Assembly: GCF_017876405.1 (NCBI RefSeq)
Contig: NZ_JAGINW010000001.1
Location: forward strand, 5,159,203-5,223,202
From: Kibdelosporangium banguiense
GTDB taxonomy: Bacteria > Actinomycetota > Actinomycetes > Mycobacteriales > Pseudonocardiaceae
Direction of reading: 5' to 3'
DNA length: 64,000 nt
The notes under the pieces are model-generated. The model searched no databases. It had not been told where the DNA came from and saw only the letters and a program-made list of their open reading frames with translations. The position numbers and the translations under genes are program-made. Position 1 is the stretch's first letter. Each line of letters begins with the position of its first letter. Shown here piece after piece: positions 16,883 through 25,765 of the stretch.

Positions 16883-17635
16883 ATGACGAAGACAGCACTT
16901 GTGACGGGTGCGTCAAGAGGGCTTGGCCGAGCGATCGCGGAACGATTGGCGGCTGACGGCGCGCAGGTGATCGTGCACTACGGCAGCAACGCGGCGAAGG
17001 CTGAGGAGACTGTCGCGGCGATAGAACTGGCGGGTGGCAAGGCCTTCGCTGTGCAGGCCGACCTGCAAGCACCGGATGGCGTCGATCGGCTCTTCGACGC
17101 CATCGCCGACCGGCCGCTGGACATTGTGGTCAACAACGCGGCCATGTTCGAGGGCAGCACGGTACTGACCGCCACGCCCGAAGAGTTCGACCGGACCTTC
17201 GCGGTCAACGTGAAGGCGCCGCTCTTCATCATCCAGCGTGCGTTGCCGTTGATGCCCGACGGCGGCCGGATCATCAACATATCCTCCGGCGTGACCTGGT
17301 TCGCTGTCCCGGAGGTCATCTACGCGATGACCAAGGGTGCGCTGAATGTCCTCGGCCGATCGCTGGCGAATACACTGGGAGAAAAGGGAATCACGGTGAA
17401 CACCGTTTCACCGGGAATCACGCGGACCGACATGAACGCGTGGCTCGACGAGAATCCTGGTGCAGCGGACGGAACCGTGGGCATCACCGCACTCGGTCGC
17501 GTCGGCGAGCCGACGGACATCGGCGACGCGGTCGCGTTCTTCGCCTCAGACGACGCCCGTTGGGTCACGGGGCAAGTGCTTGAGGTGAACGGCGGACTGT
17601 TGCTCGGTCCGCTCGAGCCGGTGCACCACAACTAG
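16883..17635 (+). CDS. Short-chain dehydrogenase/reductase (3-oxoacyl-ACP reductase-like)
   Basis: The 250-residue protein shows TGASRGLG near residue 8, VVNNAA, INISSGV, YAMTK and SPGITRTDM: the SDR cofactor, Asn, Ser and Tyr-Lys motifs. It ends in VTGQVLEVNGG, as in FabG-like enzymes. GGGGAGAG lies before ATG 16883. The TetR gene and the 24-bp palindrome indicate ligand-controlled expression. The substrate is not known. Confidence 0.9.
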   Translation: MTKTALVTGASRGLGRAIAERLAADGAQVIVHYGSNAAKAEETVAAIELAGGKAFAVQADLQAPDGVDRLFDAIADRPLDIVVNNAAMFEGSTVLTATPEEFDRTFAVNVKAPLFIIQRALPLMPDGGRIINISSGVTWFAVPEVIYAMTKGALNVLGRSLANTLGEKGITVNTVSPGITRTDMNAWLDENPGAADGTVGITALGRVGEPTDIGDAVAFFASDDARWVTGQVLEVNGGLLLGPLEPVHHN

Positions 17636-18087
17636 CCCTTCGACTCCTGCACTCCCCGGACAGCGAGCTGGTCGGCTCGCTCGTTGTCCGGGTGGCCCGC
17701 GTGCCCTTTGACCCAGTGCCATTCGACTTCGTGCGGCTTGGTGGCCTCGTCAAGGCGTCGCCACAGGTCGGCGTTCTTCACGGGTTGCTTCGCTGTGGTC
17801 TGCCAGCCGTTGCGTTTCCAGTTGGCCATCCACTGCGTGATGCCGTTACGGACGTACGTGCTGTCGGTGTACATGTGCACGACGGACGGTCGCTTCAGGC
17901 TCTCCAACGCCCGGATCGGCGCCATCAGCTCCATCCGGTTGTTGGTCGTGGCGGTGGATTCGCCGCCGTAGAGCTCCTTCTCGTGCTTGCCGTACCGCAG
18001 CACAGCGCCCCAGCCGCCTGGCCCAGGGTTCCCGCTGCACGCGCCATCGGTGTAAATCTCCACAACCTGCTCACCCACGGCGTGCAC
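17632..18087 (-). CDS. rnhA: Ribonuclease HI
   Basis: The 151-residue protein has all RNase HI landmarks: YTDGACSGNPGPGG (Asp14), NNRMELMA (Glu), YTDSTYV (Asp), the HWVKGHAGHPDNE hinge and NERADQLA (Asp). It cuts RNA in RNA-DNA hybrids. It is a close paralogue of the protein encoded at 27112-27672. The stop overlaps the SDR stop on the other strand. The gene downstream on this strand is separated from it. Confidence 0.93.
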   Translation of the reverse strand: MHAVGEQVVEIYTDGACSGNPGPGGWGAVLRYGKHEKELYGGESTATTNNRMELMAPIRALESLKRPSVVHMYTDSTYVRNGITQWMANWKRNGWQTTAKQPVKNADLWRRLDEATKPHEVEWHWVKGHAGHPDNERADQLAVRGVQESKG

Positions 18088-18088
18088 C

Positions 18089-19750
18089 CTAACGGTGCGG
18101 GTGGGCAGGCTGAGAGCCGAAGGCGGTCATGAACTGGTCGCGGAACGAGTTCATCGGCCAGACCGGGGCCTGCGGGCCGGGGTTGAGGCCGTCGTGCCAG
18201 CGCCAGCCGGAGATTTTGTCGAGGACGGTGGGGTCCTTGGCGATGATGGTGATGGGGACGTCGCGGCCGGCGCCATCACCGGTCACCACGGGCGCGGGCT
18301 GGTGGTCGCCCAGGACGACAAGGACGAGATTGTCGTCGCCGTAGGTCTGCACGTACGAGATGAGCGTGCTGAGCGAGTACTGGATCGACTCGCCGTAGGC
18401 GGTGCGGGTCTTGCCCGCGTCGTTCCAGACCTCTTCGGGTTTCTGGCCCTTGTCGGCCATCGGGCCGAAAACCGAACCGTCGCCGACCGCGTTCCAGTCG
18501 ATGAGCTGGGGCAGCGGCACGAACGGGGTGTGGCTGGAGACGAGGTCGATCTCGGCCATCACCGGCTGACGGTCAGGTGCCGAGCGTTCGTTGCGCTGGA
18601 AGGCCGACAGCGTGTACTGGTCGGGCATGGCGGCGTAGAAGAAGTTCTTGCCCTTGTAGCCGACGTTGTGCTTCTCGTAGTACTTGCTGTAGTTGTAGAT
18701 GTCGCCTTCTGGCCAGGGCTGGTCGTTCTGCGGCACGATGCCGACGGTCCGCCAGCCGGCACTGCGGAACGCGCTGCTGAGGGTCAGCCGGTCGCCGCTG
18801 GTGAACGTGTTGTAGCGCTTCTGGTTGTTGACGTAAAGACCGGATTGCAGCGTGGCGTGCGCCAGCCAGCTGCCGCCACCGGAAGTCGACGAGGTCAGGA
18901 ATGCGCTCTTCGCACCGAATCCGGCCGCCTGCAGTTTGCTTGTCCCGGCGTCGAGCAGGGCGTCGATCGGCGGGGAGATGACCGGGTCCTCGACTGCGAC
19001 CCGGCCGTAGCTCTCGACGAACGAGATCACCACATCCTTGCCGCGCAACGCGGTCAGCAGCTGGTCAGGGGGCGTGTCGCGGAATTGGTCAACGGCCGTT
19101 TCCTTGGCGAACGCGTCGCTGTCCTTCAGTGACGCGTTCGCCTGAACTGCGTGCGCGTAGGCGAGCGAGGCCGCGCTCTTCGACGCGATCGGCAGGCTGA
19201 ACGCCGCGGAGATGACCCAGATGACCGTCAGCACCGTGATGGTGCGGGTCGCTGCCATCCGGTGGGCGACCACGAGTTTGGTCAACCGCATCGCGGACAG
19301 CGGAACGAGCATGATCAGGCCGAGGGCCAGGATCGCGGCGCCGATCCCGGCCGCGACCGCACCGGTCCGGCCGATCGAGTTGGACAGGAAGTCGATGGCG
19401 GGCCCGAAGAAGCTCCAGTCGAACACCGGGTCGAACGGCCGGTTGAGGGTGGAGAAGAATCCCATGTCGATGATCTTCAACACGGTCAGCACACCCAGAA
19501 CAGTGCCGGCCAGCATCACGGCGATCTGCCGGGGCCGCGGCGGCAACATGAGCACAATGGCCACACCGAGCAGGCCCTCGATCGGAATCCGGACAAAAGC
19601 CCATACTGAGAGGTCATTGAGCTGGTTCGGCGCGACCAAGGCGAACAGCAGGAGCAGACCGGCCAGAGCCGTCGTCACCGATGCCGCGACCCGTCGCCAC
19701 GCTCGCGGCTCACCGGGGGCGTCGCTCAGAAAGCGCCCGTCCGTTGTCAT
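18089..19750 (-). CDS. Membrane sulfatase, LTA-synthase/phosphoglycerol-transferase-like
   Basis: The 553-residue protein has about five N-terminal membrane helices (to about residue 185) and an extracytoplasmic sulfatase/alkaline-phosphatase-fold domain. That domain contains VVISFVESYGR, a catalytic-loop region near SGGGSWLAH, EIDLVSSHTPF and LVVLGDHQPAP (metal ligands). The layout fits lipoteichoic-acid-synthase-like or arabinogalactan-type phospho-transferases found in actinomycetes; the substrate is not clear. The gene ends one base before the rnhA start on the same strand (both minus), so rnhA lies immediately downstream of it. Confidence 0.8.
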   Translation of the reverse strand: MTTDGRFLSDAPGEPRAWRRVAASVTTALAGLLLLFALVAPNQLNDLSVWAFVRIPIEGLLGVAIVLMLPPRPRQIAVMLAGTVLGVLTVLKIIDMGFFSTLNRPFDPVFDWSFFGPAIDFLSNSIGRTGAVAAGIGAAILALGLIMLVPLSAMRLTKLVVAHRMAATRTITVLTVIWVISAAFSLPIASKSAASLAYAHAVQANASLKDSDAFAKETAVDQFRDTPPDQLLTALRGKDVVISFVESYGRVAVEDPVISPPIDALLDAGTSKLQAAGFGAKSAFLTSSTSGGGSWLAHATLQSGLYVNNQKRYNTFTSGDRLTLSSAFRSAGWRTVGIVPQNDQPWPEGDIYNYSKYYEKHNVGYKGKNFFYAAMPDQYTLSAFQRNERSAPDRQPVMAEIDLVSSHTPFVPLPQLIDWNAVGDGSVFGPMADKGQKPEEVWNDAGKTRTAYGESIQYSLSTLISYVQTYGDDNLVLVVLGDHQPAPVVTGDGAGRDVPITIIAKDPTVLDKISGWRWHDGLNPGPQAPVWPMNSFRDQFMTAFGSQPAHPHR

Positions 19751-20169
19751 GCCGATCCCTCCGCACCTACGTCCCTCATGGCCTCGTTCGCGACCACCCA
19801 GTACAAGTAACGGGTGCGCTTGGCGGGAGGTTCACCGGGCTATCGTCGCCCGCCCGTCGTCCAAATAGCCGTCCGGTCGCCGGCCACGAGACGAACCCGC
19901 CCTGGTCCAGCCAGAAAAACACCAGACCGGCCGAATACCCGGACAGACCGATACCGGACAATGTGACCGGCCGGAAGATCTATTGGCTCCCGCAAATCGC
20001 AATAGTCACGCCGGTCACACAGCACCCTATCGAGTTATGAGAGTGGACTTGAGCCGATCATCGCCGGTGTGTTCTCCATGGAATGGGCGGTAACCAACAG
20101 CTGTCCTATTCAGACCAGAACTCAGTTGCGGCATTGGCATTGCTGTAATGGTCCTGGACGGCTTGCGAG
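19751..20169. other. Intergenic region, 419 bases
   Basis: Between the sulfatase gene start and the stop of the 253-residue gene. Several short ORFs are visible on both strands, but none has a ribosome site, recognisable motif or the third-position GC bias of neighbours. The sequence from 19950 to 20150 is less GC-rich than the coding parts and probably holds the sulfatase promoter. No further element was recognised. Confidence 0.5.
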
Positions 20170-20931
20170 TCAGCTCGGCGTGAGCGCGGTGAGGATGGTG
20201 ACCTCGGATTCGTCCTGGGGGAGGTAGCGCACGCGGACGGCAGAGCCGGGCTGGGTCTGGGCGATGGCGCTGGGTGGTAGGGCCTTTTGCTGGATCAGGT
20301 CGAACATGGTGTGGTTGGGGCGGGTGATGCGGAGCGTCAGGTTGACCACGGCGCGGTCGCCGCGGATTTCGCCGGTGGGGGCCATGGCGAGGATGACGGC
20401 CTGGGCGTCGACGCCGTGTTCGGTGATGTGCAGCTGCTTGGGGGTGATGAGGCCCTTGGATAGTTGGACGCGGTCGAAGGCGGTTTGGAGTTCGTCGCGG
20501 GAGGCGTCGATGGCGAGGGTGACCTGGCCGTCGGGCAGGTAGCGGACGGGCAGGACGGCGCCGGGGTGTACCGCGCCGAGCTCCATGAGATCGACGATCT
20601 GCCTGGTGGTGGCGCGGAACGTGAGGCCGTTGGGGGTGTCGACGTTCAGTTCGATCTCGAGTTGGGGCTGGTCGTTGACGGTAAGCCCGGTGCGGGACAC
20701 GGAGACGACGGTGCCGATGCCGATCGGTGCGTCGCGGAAGGCGCGGGGCACGGTGCCGCGTAGGGCGGCGAGTCCACCGTCGAGCTTGTTGGCGATGGAG
20801 AACAGGATTGGGACGACCGACACGAGCAGGATTGGGCCGAACATCCAGCCGTTCTCCCAGGTGCTGTCAGTGACGTACAGGCCGGTGCAGACGAGGCTGA
20901 CGGCCAGGGCGATCCACGCGAGTGCCTTCAT
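20170..20931 (-). CDS. Membrane-anchored protein with two repeat domains, unknown function
   Basis: The 253-residue protein has two N-terminal membrane helices (residues 1-18 and 30-48), then two similar cytosolic or extracellular repeats. The repeats end in VLPVRYLPDGQV (near 150) and AVRVRYLPQDES (near 230), so they are likely two copies of one small beta domain. ATG 20931 gives MKALAWIALAVSL. The gene is followed on the minus strand, after 419 bases, by the sulfatase. It is preceded by the beta-propeller protein gene, 28 bp away, so they may form an operon. Confidence 0.6.
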   Translation of the reverse strand: MKALAWIALAVSLVCTGLYVTDSTWENGWMFGPILLVSVVPILFSIANKLDGGLAALRGTVPRAFRDAPIGIGTVVSVSRTGLTVNDQPQLEIELNVDTPNGLTFRATTRQIVDLMELGAVHPGAVLPVRYLPDGQVTLAIDASRDELQTAFDRVQLSKGLITPKQLHITEHGVDAQAVILAMAPTGEIRGDRAVVNLTLRITRPNHTMFDLIQQKALPPSAIAQTQPGSAVRVRYLPQDESEVTILTALTPS

Positions 20932-20959
20932 GGCGATGTTTCCTTTGCCTAGTTGCTGT

Positions 20960-22000
20960 CTAGTTGCCGAAGAAGTCGGTGGCCCCGATGGGCAGGGCGG
21001 TGACGCGGCCGTCTGTGCCGACCGTGGCGAAGCCGCTGTCGGTGACGACGGCCGTCATGCCGTTGGGGAGAGCGACGGCGCGTTCTGGGGCACCGATGGT
21101 CAGCGAGCCGGTGACGGTGCCGGTTTCGAGTGATACGGCGGTGAGCACGGTGCTTGTGTCGTTCACGCTGGCGCTGTGCTTGATCAGGGCGTACTGGCCG
21201 CCGGCCGCTGCGGGGCCGTCGACGACGATGGCCGCACGGTGGAAGACGGTGCCGTTGACCGGCGTCTCCTTGCCGTCGGCCGCGACGCGGACGAGCACGC
21301 TGCCCAGAGCGAGTTGGTGCAGCTTGAGTCGTTCTCCTGCGGCGAGGGTGGCCTCGGCTGCTATCGCGCTTGGTGGGCTGGCGATGTGACGCTCGGCTGA
21401 GAGGGTCTGCGCCCACGCTGCGGCGGCCTGGGGCTCTGCGGGTGCCGCGCTCAGGGCATCCAGACGGATGGCGAGGACGGCGCCCTGGGTGTTCAGCGCC
21501 ATGATCTGACGGTTCTGGGCGTCATATCCGTACGCCGACCGCGCCGCGACCAGTGGGCTGGGCAATCCGTCGACAAGCGACCCGTCACGCACGTCGAGCA
21601 CGGTCAGGCCGGAGTCGGTGGCGAGGTAGACGTACCGTTCGCCCGCGGCCAGCACGGACGCTTCCCAGATCAGTTCGTCCGACAGTTGTGTGTCCCAGAG
21701 AACCTCGCCGGTACCGGCGTCGGCAGCGGCCAGGCGCACCTGGAACATGTCACGGAAGATCAACTGGAACATGCCGCGGACACCGTGTCGCGCGTACGGC
21801 ACCAGGACGATCTCGCGTCCACCGGCCTTGGTCACCCCGACACCGGGCTGGACCTCGACATCCGGCTCGGGGAAGGCCAAGTAGGAGACCCCGAACAGCA
21901 TGAAGCCGACAATCAGGAACGGGACGAAGAACAGCACCGGGAAGCGACGGCGCCGGGGGCGTGGCGACTCGTAGGGCGCCACCGGGAGCGTGTAGTTCAT
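20960..22000 (-). CDS. Membrane-anchored beta-propeller-like protein (PA2928-like family)
   Basis: The 346-residue protein has a short basic N-terminus and one membrane helix (about residues 20-45), then a repeat-rich beta domain: GEVLWDTQLSDELIWEAS, YVYLATDSGLTVLD, LDALSAAP, and later GSLTIGAPERAVALPNG. The pattern (WD-like or PQQ-like blades ending in D or L-D) suggests a propeller that faces outside. It resembles the PA2928-type family of unknown role. The next gene on the same strand, 28 bp after, is the two-helix protein. The start is ATG 22000. Confidence 0.55.
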   Translation of the reverse strand: MNYTLPVAPYESPRPRRRRFPVLFFVPFLIVGFMLFGVSYLAFPEPDVEVQPGVGVTKAGGREIVLVPYARHGVRGMFQLIFRDMFQVRLAAADAGTGEVLWDTQLSDELIWEASVLAAGERYVYLATDSGLTVLDVRDGSLVDGLPSPLVAARSAYGYDAQNRQIMALNTQGAVLAIRLDALSAAPAEPQAAAAWAQTLSAERHIASPPSAIAAEATLAAGERLKLHQLALGSVLVRVAADGKETPVNGTVFHRAAIVVDGPAAAGGQYALIKHSASVNDTSTVLTAVSLETGTVTGSLTIGAPERAVALPNGMTAVVTDSGFATVGTDGRVTALPIGATDFFGN

Positions 22001-22059
22001 GGGAGCAGAGTGCGGCCGTGCCCTGCCCTACCGATCACAGAAATGGTTAGGCTCGGCTG

Positions 22060-23292
22060 GTGAGTACGGTCCACGTCCAGGCAGCTCTGCCGAGAGGGCT
22101 GCTGATCGCGCAGGCGTGGTCGACGCTGGGCGACGCCGTGGCGCCGTTGAGCAACGCGAGTGGCCGACCGTTGGCGCGGACAGTCAAACTCATCCTCGAC
22201 CCGCTGGTGCTGCGGCCGGTGCTCAATCCGGCGTTCGCGGCCGGTGCGATCGGCATCGAGCATGTCGACGCGTTGCGGGACCGGATCGTGCAGGCCGGCC
22301 CGGTGCTGGCGGCGACCGCGGCCTGGTTTCTGGTGATGAAGAAGGAAAGGCGCCGCGCAGGCATTACCGACGGAAATCCACAGGACCTGTATTTCCAGCG
22401 CTGCTACGAACTGGCGACCGAACATGGCCACCCACAACCGGACGCGGCCCGGCGCGTGGCTGCTGTCCTGGCGGAGGTACATGGCCAGGACGGGCCGACA
22501 ATGGCGCAGCTGCGCGATTTCCTGGCCGCGAACGCCGACATGTTGGCTCGGCGGCTCGACAGGGAGTGGGCAGACAGGCCCACCACGTCCCGCCCCGTCG
22601 AGTCCGCGCGGACAACGGCGTTCCTCGCGACCTGCGCGACTGCTCCCGATCGCGCCTTGTTCAAAGCCCTGCTCAAGGAGCAGACCGGCACTCATGGTGC
22701 CGCGGAACTGTCCCATCCGGGAGTCGCCGCCGGATACGGCCTGACGGTCCGCGTCCGGCCGGCTCAGCCGGCGCTCGGGGCGACGGCGTCGAAGAACGCC
22801 CTGCCCAGGCCGTTCGACCGATCCATTTTGGAGCGTCTGTTCGGCCCGGTGACCAATGCGGCCTCCCGATCGTTGCTGGCGGACATCCCGACATTGGTCA
22901 GCAACGAGATCACCCGATCAGTGATGCCGTGGCAGCTGGCGGAGGAACCGGGCCGGGTCGTCATGATCCTTGGCCGTGAGGCGTCCGCGCCATTGATGGG
23001 CGGGCCGGCCGAAGGAGCTGCCGCGCGTCTCAGATTGCGCTGGGAACGTGAGGCATACGTCCATCGCGTGCAGCGAATGCCTTCTGCGGTACCAGAGAGC
23101 GTTCGGGCGGACGTGCAAGGCGTGCGGGAGGCGTATCTCCGGCGGCTCTGGGTCCGTGTGCACGGCAGGGAATTGCGGCGCGACGAGATCGTCGCGGACG
23201 AGTTGTGGGACATGCTGGACGGCGTGCTCCGTTCGGTGATCCTGGACCAGCGTGATCGGCTGCGGTCGGTCCTGGAGCGGCAGTCGCGATGA
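22060..23292 (+). CDS. Unknown protein, first gene of the CHAT-TPR cassette
   Basis: The 410-residue protein has no family I recognise. It starts at GTG 22060 with MSTVHVQAALPRGLLIAQ, has a hydrophobic stretch VLAATAAWFLVMK near residue 85-97, and two largely helical halves joined by a Pro/Arg-rich region near 220. The second half carries SRSLLADIPTLVSNEITRSV and RRLWVRVHGRELRRDE. It is divergent from the propeller gene (59 bp between starts) and overlaps the next gene (ATGA at 23289). The overlap and the coupled order point to a stoichiometric complex with the next three products. The role is unknown. Confidence 0.65.
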   Translation: MSTVHVQAALPRGLLIAQAWSTLGDAVAPLSNASGRPLARTVKLILDPLVLRPVLNPAFAAGAIGIEHVDALRDRIVQAGPVLAATAAWFLVMKKERRRAGITDGNPQDLYFQRCYELATEHGHPQPDAARRVAAVLAEVHGQDGPTMAQLRDFLAANADMLARRLDREWADRPTTSRPVESARTTAFLATCATAPDRALFKALLKEQTGTHGAAELSHPGVAAGYGLTVRVRPAQPALGATASKNALPRPFDRSILERLFGPVTNAASRSLLADIPTLVSNEITRSVMPWQLAEEPGRVVMILGREASAPLMGGPAEGAAARLRLRWEREAYVHRVQRMPSAVPESVRADVQGVREAYLRRLWVRVHGRELRRDEIVADELWDMLDGVLRSVILDQRDRLRSVLERQSR

Positions 23293-24275
23293 GAATCGAA
23301 CGGAATGGCACCGAGATCCTCGTCGGTGACTGGCCATCGCACCCGGAGCAGACGGCGCTGCTGGAGGCCCGGGGTGCCTTGTTGGCATGGGATGTCTTGG
23401 CTGAGGGCGCCGTGCCCGCAGCCCGCGTGCACGACGAGGCACAAGCAGCTGAGTGGCTTTGGGAGATCTACGGAACTGCGGCTGCCGAGATCTTGGGCGG
23501 CGCGGACGACGTGACTGTACCGGCCGACGGTGACTGGCGGGTCCGGGGCACATGCCGGGTTCTCGCCCAGTTGGCCTGGGTCGAGGCCTGGTGGCCCGCG
23601 TCGGATACCGCAGGCGTCCCGACGATCAGCCTGGACCTGTTGCGAGCCGAACGCGCAGTCACCACCAGCGAAGTCGAGCACCTGCTCGACGACGAGGACG
23701 CCACCGCGCGTGCGCTGTCCGTCGCCCCGATGGTCGACGCTTTCGCGACGAGGCTTGCTGCGCTGGCCGACGACTACGGCGTTGTCCTGCGTGAAGTCGT
23801 TGCCCCGAGCCAGGTTGACTACGCCCTGGCCGCCGGCGGCGAACGCGCAGAGGGTGTGACTGTCCTGAGTGGAACTGACCCCGTCGATTGGGCGTTGGTA
23901 CCGTCTGGTGTGGTCGACGCGGCGGCTGACGCGGAGTGGGCCGTTGTCCGCAACCAGGGCGCGACCTATTTGGAGGTTGCTGTATCGCTGGTCGCCCGTG
24001 CGCGCCCCACCCTGGCCGCGCGTTTTGGACAGTTCGACGTGCAGCTTGACCAGGCCGACGGCTTCGGCCGGCTGACCGGCCGGGCTTCTGTGCCCCCGAC
24101 TGTGCTTCTGCTGCCACCGGCTCAACGGGTGCTCACGGTCTACGCGCCGGATTTCGCGCAACCTGGTCCCGCTGAGGAGGGGAATTCCGCGCGCCGGCAA
24201 GCGATCATCGCCTACGCGCGGTCTCGCTCCGCCATGCCGACTGCGACGTTGACTGAACGGCTGGCGGGCCAGTGA
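23289..24275 (+). CDS. Unknown protein, second gene of the CHAT-TPR cassette
   Basis: The 328-residue protein starts MRIERNGTEILVGDWPSHPEQ. It is acidic and Ala/Val-rich, with a Trp-rich segment AQLAWVEAWWPASDT near residue 92. The pattern is mostly alpha/beta with no known catalytic motif. The start codon overlaps the stop of the upstream gene, and its stop overlaps the GTG of the TPR gene, so it is translated as part of the cassette. It might be a target, adaptor or regulator of the CHAT protease, but that is only inference. Confidence 0.65.
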   Translation: MRIERNGTEILVGDWPSHPEQTALLEARGALLAWDVLAEGAVPAARVHDEAQAAEWLWEIYGTAAAEILGGADDVTVPADGDWRVRGTCRVLAQLAWVEAWWPASDTAGVPTISLDLLRAERAVTTSEVEHLLDDEDATARALSVAPMVDAFATRLAALADDYGVVLREVVAPSQVDYALAAGGERAEGVTVLSGTDPVDWALVPSGVVDAAADAEWAVVRNQGATYLEVAVSLVARARPTLAARFGQFDVQLDQADGFGRLTGRASVPPTVLLLPPAQRVLTVYAPDFAQPGPAEEGNSARRQAIIAYARSRSAMPTATLTERLAGQ

Positions 24276-25765
24276 CCCGGTGGCAGGAGTTGCACAACGG
24301 GGGAGCGGAGCTGCTCCAGGGCGGGGATATCGCGGGCGCCCAGGCTGCTTTCGAAGCAGCCTGCCTGGAAGCGCCCACGGACGATGACCGGGCATCTACG
24401 TTGGTCAACCTTTCTGCTGCAGTCGACATCGGCGGGGACCACGAACGCGCGATCGATTTGCTCACCGAGGCGTTGGGCCTGACCGAGTCGGTTCGTGGCA
24501 TCGTGCTCGGGACCCGGGCCGATATTCTTATGCGGCTTGGACGTTGGGACGAGGCCTGGCAGGACGTCGAGGACGGCCTCGCGTGCGCGGCTGCGCACGA
24601 GGAGGAGTTCCTGCGCTCTGTGAACGCCGGTATGCATGCTTCATGGGCCTCCGTGCTGGTGTCGACCGGGCAGTTCGGCGAGGCCGCCGTTGCGGCGCGG
24701 ACCGCTCTCGACCTCGCGTACCAGGACGCGCCGTACCTGGCTGCGTCCGTCCACATGCTCCTTGCGGAGATCGCTGGCTCGACCGGGGACCTCGCCGGCA
24801 GCGCCGAACATCACTCGTTGGCCCGCGAGCTGTGCGCCGCAACCGGTGACGAGGCCAACGAGGCCGCAGCAGTGCTGAGCCTGGCACGCCTGGCCTACCT
24901 CGCCTCGGACAACGACCGCGCCGACACGCTCTACGACGAAGCCGAGCAATTGTTCCGGGCGACCGGGAACGACCGTGGGCTTGCCGTTTGCGCGCATGGC
25001 CACGCCGCCGTCAAGATCAGCCGAGGCCAGCCGCGCGTGGCACTGGACCTGCTCGATCAAGTCGTCGGTGTGCTGGACAAGACTCCGACCGAACGCGTTG
25101 CGGTCTTCCAGGTACAAGGCGGAGCCCTGGAAAGCCTGGGGGAGTACGCCCAAGCAGACGAGCGTTACGAGGCGGCCATGGCCGCCAGCGAACAGGCCGG
25201 CCTGTGGCATGTGGCCATTGGCATCGCCTGGTGGCGCGCGGACGCCCTCGTGCGCTGGGCATCCACTGTGTCCGGTGAGCAACGCCAGGAGCTAAGCCGT
25301 CGTGCCCTGGATCTGGCATTGCCCGCAGCGCTGGCCGCAGAGGCTGTGCGGCAACGCTTTGCGCACGGCCCATTGCGAGAGCGCTGGGTCGCTCTCGCAA
25401 CCGCGCCCGCGACTCGCTCCGCGTTCGAGGCGATAGCCGCCGTTGAAGACGTTCAGCTGGCTGCCGAATACATCGACCACGTCTCCGGGACAGTGTCTCT
25501 GCAAGCCGGACCTCCTCTCGTTCGTGACGAACTGCTGTCGTTCCCCACGCCGCCGCTACCTGACATGCGGACGGAACTGCCCTATGCGGCTTCGTTCTGC
25601 GTCACCACAGGCATGGATCCCGCGTTCCCGTCGTGTGGCTTCTCGCTTCCTCCTCGAGTCAGAGTTGATCCGGCTGTTGTTTCCGCCCTGGACCGCTGGA
25701 TCGATGTCGCGGAGCAGCGCTACGGATTCCCGGTCCGGTCCGCGCAGGCGGTGGCGTCGTGGTAG
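24272..25765 (+). CDS. Tetratricopeptide-repeat protein, third gene of the cassette
   Basis: The 497-residue protein is built of helical pairs with TPR spacing: ELLQGGDIAGAQAAFEAA, GDHERAIDLLTEALGL and LGRWDEAWQDVEDGLACA, continuing with LYDEAEQLFRATGNDR and LGEYAQADERYEAAMA. Such a scaffold usually binds a partner or a client peptide. GTG 24272 overlaps the preceding stop (GTGA). The CHAT gene begins inside its last codons (25759). TPR and CHAT are fused in Csx29-type proteases; here they are separate but coupled, which suggests the TPR protein controls the CHAT protease. Confidence 0.75.
   Translation: MTRWQELHNGGAELLQGGDIAGAQAAFEAACLEAPTDDDRASTLVNLSAAVDIGGDHERAIDLLTEALGLTESVRGIVLGTRADILMRLGRWDEAWQDVEDGLACAAAHEEEFLRSVNAGMHASWASVLVSTGQFGEAAVAARTALDLAYQDAPYLAASVHMLLAEIAGSTGDLAGSAEHHSLARELCAATGDEANEAAAVLSLARLAYLASDNDRADTLYDEAEQLFRATGNDRGLAVCAHGHAAVKISRGQPRVALDLLDQVVGVLDKTPTERVAVFQVQGGALESLGEYAQADERYEAAMAASEQAGLWHVAIGIAWWRADALVRWASTVSGEQRQELSRRALDLALPAALAAEAVRQRFAHGPLRERWVALATAPATRSAFEAIAAVEDVQLAAEYIDHVSGTVSLQAGPPLVRDELLSFPTPPLPDMRTELPYAASFCVTTGMDPAFPSCGFSLPPRVRVDPAVVSALDRWIDVAEQRYGFPVRSAQAVASW

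Noticed and set aside
19776..19961. 61-codon minus-strand frame in the 19751-20169 gap
   Set aside because: No ribosome site and no known motif.
22764..24395. 543-codon minus-strand frame opposite the first cassette genes
   Set aside because: Shadow of overlapping plus-strand genes that have coupled starts and stops.
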